Position numbers and translations under genes: made by a program | In this document: one piece after another, positions 59,777-64,000 of the stretch | Position numbering within the stretch: position 1 is the first letter of the stretch | Layout of the letters: each line of letters begins with the position of its first letter | Notes under the pieces: model-generated | Database searches by the model: none | Told to the model about the DNA's origin: nothing | What the model saw: the letters and a program-made list of their open reading frames with translations, nothing else | NCBI RefSeq assembly: GCF_022811705.1 | Contig: NZ_CP094528.1 | Coordinates: 682,001-746,000, forward strand | DNA from: Agromyces larvae | GTDB lineage: Bacteria > Actinomycetota > Actinomycetes > Actinomycetales > Microbacteriaceae | DNA: 64,000 bases | Direction of reading: 5' to 3'

Positions 59777-60613
59777 ATGCGCAATACCGATGTGAACCTG
59801 CCCGAAACCGATCTCGTCCCCGACACCCAGCAGACCCGCCGCAGCATCAGACTGCACCGCCTCGGCCGTCGCCGCCTCATCGTCGCCGGCGCGATCGGCG
59901 CGGCCGGCCTCCTCGCCGGCACCGGCTTCACGCTGCAGGCCGCCGCCGAACAGCAGGCCCGCGTCGAGGCCACGGCCGCGATCACGAACGCGACCGGACT
60001 CGACCACGACCAGCTCGGCGCCTACCGCGACATCGCGGCCGCGAAAGCGATCGACACGGCGAAGGACACGCTGACGGTCGCCACCGACGCCCTCGCCGCC
60101 GCCGACGGCAAGGTGGACGCGTCGGGCCTCGCGGCCTCGGTCGCCTCGCTCGGCGCCTACCAGACCCTGTCGACCGACAAGGTCATCGACCTCACGATCC
60201 AGACGAAGTCCGAGGCCGAGAAGGCCCGCGCCGCGGTGCAGGAGTACGAACGCGTCCAGGCCGAGCAGGCCGCCGCCGCGGCCGCCGCACTCGCCGCGGC
60301 GAACACGCCCGACGGGGCTCGCGCGTACGCCGCCGAGCTCGCCGCCTCGCGGTACGGCTGGGGCTCCGACCAGTTCTCCTGCCTGAGCAACCTCTGGCAG
60401 AAGGAGTCGGGCTGGAACTACCAGGCGTACAACGCCTCCAGCGGTGCCGCCGGGATCCCGCAGTCGCTGCCCGGCGACAAGATGGCGACCGCTGGCGCCG
60501 ACTGGCAGACGAACGCCCGCACCCAGATCTCGTGGGGGCTCGACTACATCCAGCGCGCGTACGGCACGCCCTGCAGCGCGTGGAGCCACTCGCAGTCGAT
60601 GAACTGGTACTGA
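59777..60613 (+). CDS. Secreted or anchored transglycosylase-like protein (paralogue)
   Basis: The protein has 278 aa with the same plan as the gene at 55559: basic leader, one membrane helix (about 32-55), an Ala/Glu-rich helical stalk (60-190), then the lysozyme-like domain (about 198-278) with YGWGSDQFSCLSNLWQKESG, AAGIPQSLPGDKMATAGADW and a final NWY. The catalytic-type Glu is in QKESGWN. ATG 59777 has no ribosome site; an in-frame GTG at 59792 is possible. Upstream 59612-59776 holds a GC-rich leader without a recognised riboswitch. Confidence 0.85.
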   Translation: MRNTDVNLPETDLVPDTQQTRRSIRLHRLGRRRLIVAGAIGAAGLLAGTGFTLQAAAEQQARVEATAAITNATGLDHDQLGAYRDIAAAKAIDTAKDTLTVATDALAAADGKVDASGLAASVASLGAYQTLSTDKVIDLTIQTKSEAEKARAAVQEYERVQAEQAAAAAAALAAANTPDGARAYAAELAASRYGWGSDQFSCLSNLWQKESGWNYQAYNASSGAAGIPQSLPGDKMATAGADWQTNARTQISWGLDYIQRAYGTPCSAWSHSQSMNWY

Positions 60614-60617
60614 TCGC

Positions 60618-61331
60618 TCACGCCCGCTCGACGAGCGGGGTCATCGTCGACAGCTCGGCTCCGAGCCCGAGATCGACCAGCTCGAGCCGGCCCGCGTACG
60701 CCGCGGCCGGCTCGAGCAGCGTTCCGGCCTTCACGGCACCGAACGTCACGGTGAGGTCGGCGTGCAGCACGGCGGGGTCGGGCACCGTGCCGTCATCGGG
60801 GTGGACGCCGCTCGGCAGGTCGACCGCGATCACGATCGCCCGGTTCGATCGGTCGGATGCCTCGAGCCGGGCCCGTACCGCGAGCACGATGTCGCGCGCG
60901 GCGCCGCGCAGCGCGGGGGACGCGGCCGTCCCGGTCGTCGTCCCGGTGCCGAGGATCCCGTCCACGACGACCGCGGCGGCGGCGGCCGTCGCAGCGATCG
61001 CCGCGGCATCCGCGCCGTCGTCGCCGACGAACCGTGCGCCTGCCATGCGCGCCGCCGCCTCGCCGGCCGCGTGGCGCCGCGTCGCGACGGGTGCGACGAG
61101 CACCTCGATGCCGTCGGCGGCGAGCTCGGCGCCCGCGAACAGCGCGTCCCCTCCGTTGTCGCCGGGCCCGACGAGCAGGAGCACCGGCCCCTCGCTGCGC
61201 GGTGCCGCCGCCCGCTCGCGGCGGATCGCCGCCGCCAGGGCCGACGCCGCCCGCCGCATCAACGGCTCGCCCGCGGCGAGGTGCGGCGCCTCGGCCGTGC
61301 GCACCTGCTCGGCGGAGTAGCCCGCGACCAC
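60618..61331 (-). CDS. nnrE: NAD(P)H-hydrate epimerase
   Basis: The protein has 237 aa. LLLVGPGDNGGDALFAGAEL is the YjeF_N signature (GxGNNGGD type, here with GDNGGD), and VDLPSGVHPDDG is a second. It epimerises damaged NAD(P)H hydrates for repair. The dehydratase partner (NnrD) is not fused, and not in the window. GTG 61331 is directly at the end of the GNAT gene, so the two are probably co-transcribed. Confidence 0.92.
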   Translation of the reverse strand: MVAGYSAEQVRTAEAPHLAAGEPLMRRAASALAAAIRRERAAAPRSEGPVLLLVGPGDNGGDALFAGAELAADGIEVLVAPVATRRHAAGEAAARMAGARFVGDDGADAAAIAATAAAAAVVVDGILGTGTTTGTAASPALRGAARDIVLAVRARLEASDRSNRAIVIAVDLPSGVHPDDGTVPDPAVLHADLTVTFGAVKAGTLLEPAAAYAGRLELVDLGLGAELSTMTPLVERA

Positions 61332-61332
61332 G

Positions 61333-61626
61333 TCAGGCCACCCGGGGGTCGAGCAGACGCGCCCGATCGGGATGCCGATCGAACCATTCGCCGACGTACC
61401 AGCAGCTCGGCACGATCCTCAGCTTCGTCGTGCGTTCGACGTCGTCCACCGCGAACGCGACGAGCTCGCCCGCGAGCCCCGCGCCCCGGTAGGGCGGGTT
61501 CGTGAACGTGCGATGGAACGACACCGACTCGCCGAGCACCCGGTAGTCGAGCACGCTCGCGATGCGCCCGTCGACCAGCAGCACGTAGCGGTGGGCGTCG
61601 GGCTCGTGAGCGAACTGCTTCTCCAC
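61333..61626 (-). CDS. Small GNAT-type acetyltransferase (YjdJ-like)
   Basis: The protein has 97 aa. HRYVLLVDGRIASVLDYRV and FHRTFTNPPYRGAGLAGELVAFAVDD form the compact acetyl-CoA fold of the GNAT YjdJ-type family. These lack the usual N-terminal half, so the substrate is hard to guess. GTG 61626 follows TAACCT (61638-61633) by 6 nt, a leaderless start. It is the first gene of the unit with nnrE. Confidence 0.88.
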   Translation of the reverse strand: MEKQFAHEPDAHRYVLLVDGRIASVLDYRVLGESVSFHRTFTNPPYRGAGLAGELVAFAVDDVERTTKLRIVPSCWYVGEWFDRHPDRARLLDPRVA

Positions 61627-61673
61627 GGGATCAGGTTACGCCGGTTCCGTGTCGGATCGGGGGAGCGCGGGGC

Positions 61674-62048
61674 TCAGCGCCGGCGCAGTCGCTCGAGCTC
61701 GCGTCGCTCGCGCTTGGTCGGCCGGCCCGCACCCCGGTCGCGGATGACCGCGGCCGGCGCCTCCTCACGCGGCGGCGGTGCCGGCGTCAGGTCCTCGAGC
61801 GCGGTGGCGGCCAGCGTCGCGGACACGCGCTTCACGATCGTGCGGCGCACGATGAGCCGCCGATCGACGCCGTGCACGCGCACGCGGACCTCGTCGCCGG
61901 GTCGAACCGGCTGCGCCGCCTTCGCCCGCTCGCCGTTCACGCGCACATGCCCCGCGCGGCAGGCCGCCGTCGCGGCGGAACGGGTCTTGAACTGGCGCAC
62001 CGCCCAGAGCCACGCGTCGATGCGGGCGGATGCCTCGTCGCCGGTCAT
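61674..62048 (-). CDS. S4-domain RNA-binding protein (HslR-like)
   Basis: The protein has 124 aa. ARIDAWLWAVRQFKTRSAATAACRAGHVRVNG is the S4 domain as in HslR (Hsp15), which binds stalled 50S-nascent chain complexes; the C-terminus is basic (GRPTKRERRELERLRRR). ATG 62048 follows TAGGCT (62060-62055) by 6 nt, leaderless. The ribosome-rescue role is known from E. coli Hsp15 and is only inferred here. Confidence 0.88.
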   Translation of the reverse strand: MTGDEASARIDAWLWAVRQFKTRSAATAACRAGHVRVNGERAKAAQPVRPGDEVRVRVHGVDRRLIVRRTIVKRVSATLAATALEDLTPAPPPREEAPAAVIRDRGAGRPTKRERRELERLRRR

Positions 62049-62118
62049 CCCCTCAGCCTACGTGTCACGATGCGACGCCCGGCTCCTGGGCGGTCGCCCG
62101 GTGCGTCATGCTTGGAGG

Positions 62119-62568
62119 ATGCGCGGTTCGAGCGGCGACGCCTGGGTGGAAGGTCCCGACGGCACCAGGTACTGGGGTCGGTTCGGAGCGGCGGGCCTGC
62201 TCGCGGTGACGTCCGGCCGCGAGGTCCTGCTGCAGCATCGCGCCGAGTGGAGCCACTACGGCGGGACGTGGGGGATCCCGGGCGGCGCGCGCCACGAGCA
62301 CGAGACCGCGATCGGCGCCGCGATCCGCGAGGCGAACGAAGAGGCCGGCGTGCCGGCGGAGCTCGTCGAGGTGCGCTTCAGCACCGTGCTCGACCTCGGC
62401 TTCTGGAGCTACACCACCGTCGTCGCCGACGTCGTCCGGCGATTCGACCCGGTGGCGGGCGACGCCGAGAGCATCGAGCTGCGCTGGACCCCGGCCGACG
62501 AGGTCGCGCTGCTGCCGCTGCATCCGCGCTTCGCCGAAGCCTGGCCCGCGCTGCGCGAGCGGATCTGA
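62119..62568 (+). CDS. NUDIX hydrolase
   Basis: The protein has 149 aa. TWGIPGGARHEHETAIGAAIREANEEAGV contains the NUDIX box (Gx5Ex7REUxEExGU) in good form, preceded by VLLQHRAEWSHYGG. It resembles MutT-like NUDIX proteins of actinobacteria; the substrate is not known. ATG 62119 directly follows TTGGAGG with CATGCT (62107-62112) 6 nt ahead, so it is either leaderless or weakly ribosome-site dependent. Confidence 0.88.
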   Translation: MRGSSGDAWVEGPDGTRYWGRFGAAGLLAVTSGREVLLQHRAEWSHYGGTWGIPGGARHEHETAIGAAIREANEEAGVPAELVEVRFSTVLDLGFWSYTTVVADVVRRFDPVAGDAESIELRWTPADEVALLPLHPRFAEAWPALRERI

Positions 62569-62584
62569 CCGACCCGGCCGCCGC

Positions 62585-63409
62585 TCAGCTCGGCGTCTCG
62601 ATCGCGCTGCGCTCGCGTGCGGGGAACCACGGCACGAGCATCGACGTGCGGCGGCGGTAGTCGTCGTACCCGGGATGGCGCGACCGCGAGATGCTCTCGG
62701 TGAACAGCGTCGACCCGATGAACAGCAGCGTGAGCAGCGCGGCGCCCGCGATCGTCCAGTGCAGCCAGACGCCGGTGGCCGCGATCGCGAACCCGTAGAA
62801 CACCCACCACTGCGCCTGCTCGAAGAAGAAGTTCGGGTGCCGCGAGTACCGGAACAGCCCGGTCTGCAGGAACCCCGGCTCGGGTGTGCGGCCGGCGGCG
62901 CGCTCGGCCGCCTTCCAGCGGTGGAAGTTCCACTGCTGCTGGTCGGCGATCGTCTCGCCGGCCAGGAACGCGAGGAACACCGCGGCCAGCAGCACATCCC
63001 ATCCGCCGATCGGCGCGCCGGACGTCGCCGCGGTCGCGGCGGGCAGGCAGAACGCCAGGATCAGCGCGTTCTGGTAGATCGAGATGAACAGCAGGTTGAA
63101 CACCTGGTAGGCCCAGCCCGGCATCCGGCCCTGCAGGATCTTCCAGCGGTAGTCCTCGCCGCCCGGCCGGTAGCCGCCCTTGCGCTGGAAATTGAAGGTG
63201 AGCCGGATGCCCCAGAGCGTCACGAGCAGCGCCATCAGCACGAGCCGGGGCGCGAACTGCGCCGCCGCGGCGAAGATCCACACGTAGGCGATGGGAGCGA
63301 TCGACCAGATGCGGTCGACCCAGGAGTACTCCTGGGTGATGACCGACAGCAGCCACGTCGCCGCGGTGATCGCCGCGCACAGCACCAGACACGCGATGAG
63401 GGGGTCCAT
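62585..63409 (-). CDS. DUF1295 (steroid 5-alpha-reductase-like) membrane protein
   Basis: The protein has 274 aa and about seven membrane helices. SWVDRIWSIAPIAYVWIFA, the GYRPGGEDYRW loop and the NADPH-site pattern FRYSRHPNFFFEQAQWWVFY belong to the DUF1295 family, related to steroid reductases and ICMT enzymes. The substrate is unknown. ATG 63409 follows TAGAAT (63421-63416) by 6 nt. Its start lies 33 bp from the divergent phosphatidyltransferase start. Confidence 0.9.
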   Translation of the reverse strand: MDPLIACLVLCAAITAATWLLSVITQEYSWVDRIWSIAPIAYVWIFAAAAQFAPRLVLMALLVTLWGIRLTFNFQRKGGYRPGGEDYRWKILQGRMPGWAYQVFNLLFISIYQNALILAFCLPAATAATSGAPIGGWDVLLAAVFLAFLAGETIADQQQWNFHRWKAAERAAGRTPEPGFLQTGLFRYSRHPNFFFEQAQWWVFYGFAIAATGVWLHWTIAGAALLTLLFIGSTLFTESISRSRHPGYDDYRRRTSMLVPWFPARERSAIETPS

Positions 63410-63415
63410 GCGGCG

Positions 63416-63435
63416 ATTCTACGGATCGATAGGAT
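63416..63435. promoter_or_regulatory. Back-to-back leaderless -10 elements
   Basis: TAGAAT (63421-63416, minus strand) and TAGGAT (63430-63435, plus strand) are separated by 8 bp and serve two divergent genes whose start codons lie 6 nt beyond each. The -35 region of each promoter would overlap the other gene. Confidence 0.55.
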
Positions 63436-63441
63436 CGACCC

Positions 63442-64000
63442 GTGGCTGCGACCGGGACCGGGGACGCCGACCGGAGGGTCTGGACGATCCCCAACGTGCT
63501 CAGCATGCTGCGCCTCGCTCTCGTCCCCGTGTTCCTCGTGTATCTCGTGCTCGGCGACTACGTCGCCGCGCTCGTCGTCCTCGTCGCGGCGAGCCTCAGC
63601 GATCTGCTCGACGGGTTCCTCGCCCGCCGGCTGAACCAGATCACGCGTCTCGGGCAGCTGCTCGATCCCGCAGCCGACCGGCTGTACATCTTCGCCGCAC
63701 TCGTCGGCCTCGCCGCCGGCGGCCTCGTGCCGTGGTGGATCGTGGTCGTCGTCGTGGCGCGCGACGTCTTCCTCGTGGTGCTCGGCATCGTGCTGGCCAA
63801 TCACGGGTACGGTCCGCTGCCGGTGCACCAGCTCGGCAAGGTGGCGACGTTCGCCCTCTTCTTCGGATTGCCGGTGATCATGCTCGGACTCGCGGTGCCC
63901 GCGCTCGAACCGGTGACCGAACCGGTCGGCTGGGCGATCACCCTCTGGGGCGCGTTCCTCTACTGGTGGGCCGGGGTGATCTACGCGATCGAGACCGCCC
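63442..64000 (+). CDS. CDP-alcohol phosphatidyltransferase, 3' end beyond the window
   Basis: I read 186 codons from GTG 63442 to the window edge. DLLDGFLARRLNQITRLGQL followed by LDPAADR is the DGxxAR...G...D...D active-site motif of CDP-alcohol phosphatidyltransferases, and four or more membrane helices follow. It is of the PgsA/cardiolipin-synthase type and makes a phospholipid headgroup in the membrane; which one cannot be told. The start follows TAGGAT by 6 nt. Confidence 0.9.
   Translation, partial: MAATGTGDADRRVWTIPNVLSMLRLALVPVFLVYLVLGDYVAALVVLVAASLSDLLDGFLARRLNQITRLGQLLDPAADRLYIFAALVGLAAGGLVPWWIVVVVVARDVFLVVLGIVLANHGYGPLPVHQLGKVATFALFFGLPVIMLGLAVPALEPVTEPVGWAITLWGAFLYWWAGVIYAIETA

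Overview
This window is a GC-rich actinobacterial chromosome segment. Gene content, the 16S sequence and the promoter style point to the family Microbacteriaceae (Agromyces-like is my best guess, not proven). GTG starts are common, and many genes begin 6-8 nt after a TANNNT hexamer, so much of the window appears to be transcribed as leaderless mRNA.

Layout. 1-4000: a minus-strand pair (membrane protein cut by the window edge, SatD-like protein with an apparent self-operator), then tyrS and a CaiB/BaiF-type CoA-transferase on the plus strand. 4070-9866: a complete rrn operon (promoter, boxA leaders, 16S, spacer without tRNA, 23S, 5S, terminator). 9933-26245: a long plus-strand housekeeping block: a repeat-rich basic protein, HAD phosphatase, small protein, tlyA, nadK, recN, pyrG, NUDIX hydrolase, xerD, ParA-like protein (PldP type), scpA, scpB, rluB, tyrA, cmk and der. 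Several of these genes overlap by a few bases and look translationally coupled. The block joins rRNA maturation (TlyA, RluB, Der), DNA repair and segregation (RecN, XerD, ParA-like, ScpAB) and nucleotide supply (PyrG, Cmk, NadK).

26334-44459 is more accessory: an MFS exporter, YggU/DUF167, CHAD and GNAT proteins, a MarR gene coupled to a frameshifted gene, a tRNA-Pro(GGG), an alpha/beta hydrolase divergent from a MarR regulator, a GIY-YIG protein divergent from a large orphan protein, two TetR systems with clear palindromic operators, a very long DUF2207-like membrane protein, a uracil-DNA glycosylase-like protein and a flavin reductase. The large orphan protein (33660-36839) carries an N-terminal LQR-x-AGN-x-AV motif and an HEARH zinc-protease-like motif. 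It resembles cargo of extracellular contractile injection systems, but no such apparatus lies in the window.

44470-52699 is a sugar island: beta-mannosidase (GH2), two ABC permeases and a binding lipoprotein. It is flanked by a LacI-type sensor protein that lacks a DNA-binding domain and a divergent ROK regulator that has one. 52888-64000 holds msrA, a Na+/H+ antiporter, two paralogous transglycosylase-like secreted proteins that flank a YihY protein, a deazaflavin-type reductase, a stand-alone LigD polymerase and a YchJ-like protein, then NnrE, GNAT, S4, NUDIX and DUF1295 genes and the start of a CDP-alcohol phosphatidyltransferase gene.

The most interesting items are the putative injection-system effector, the split LacI/ROK regulation, the clear frameshift after the MarR gene, and the strong over-use of the 9-mer GAGGCATCC throughout the window.
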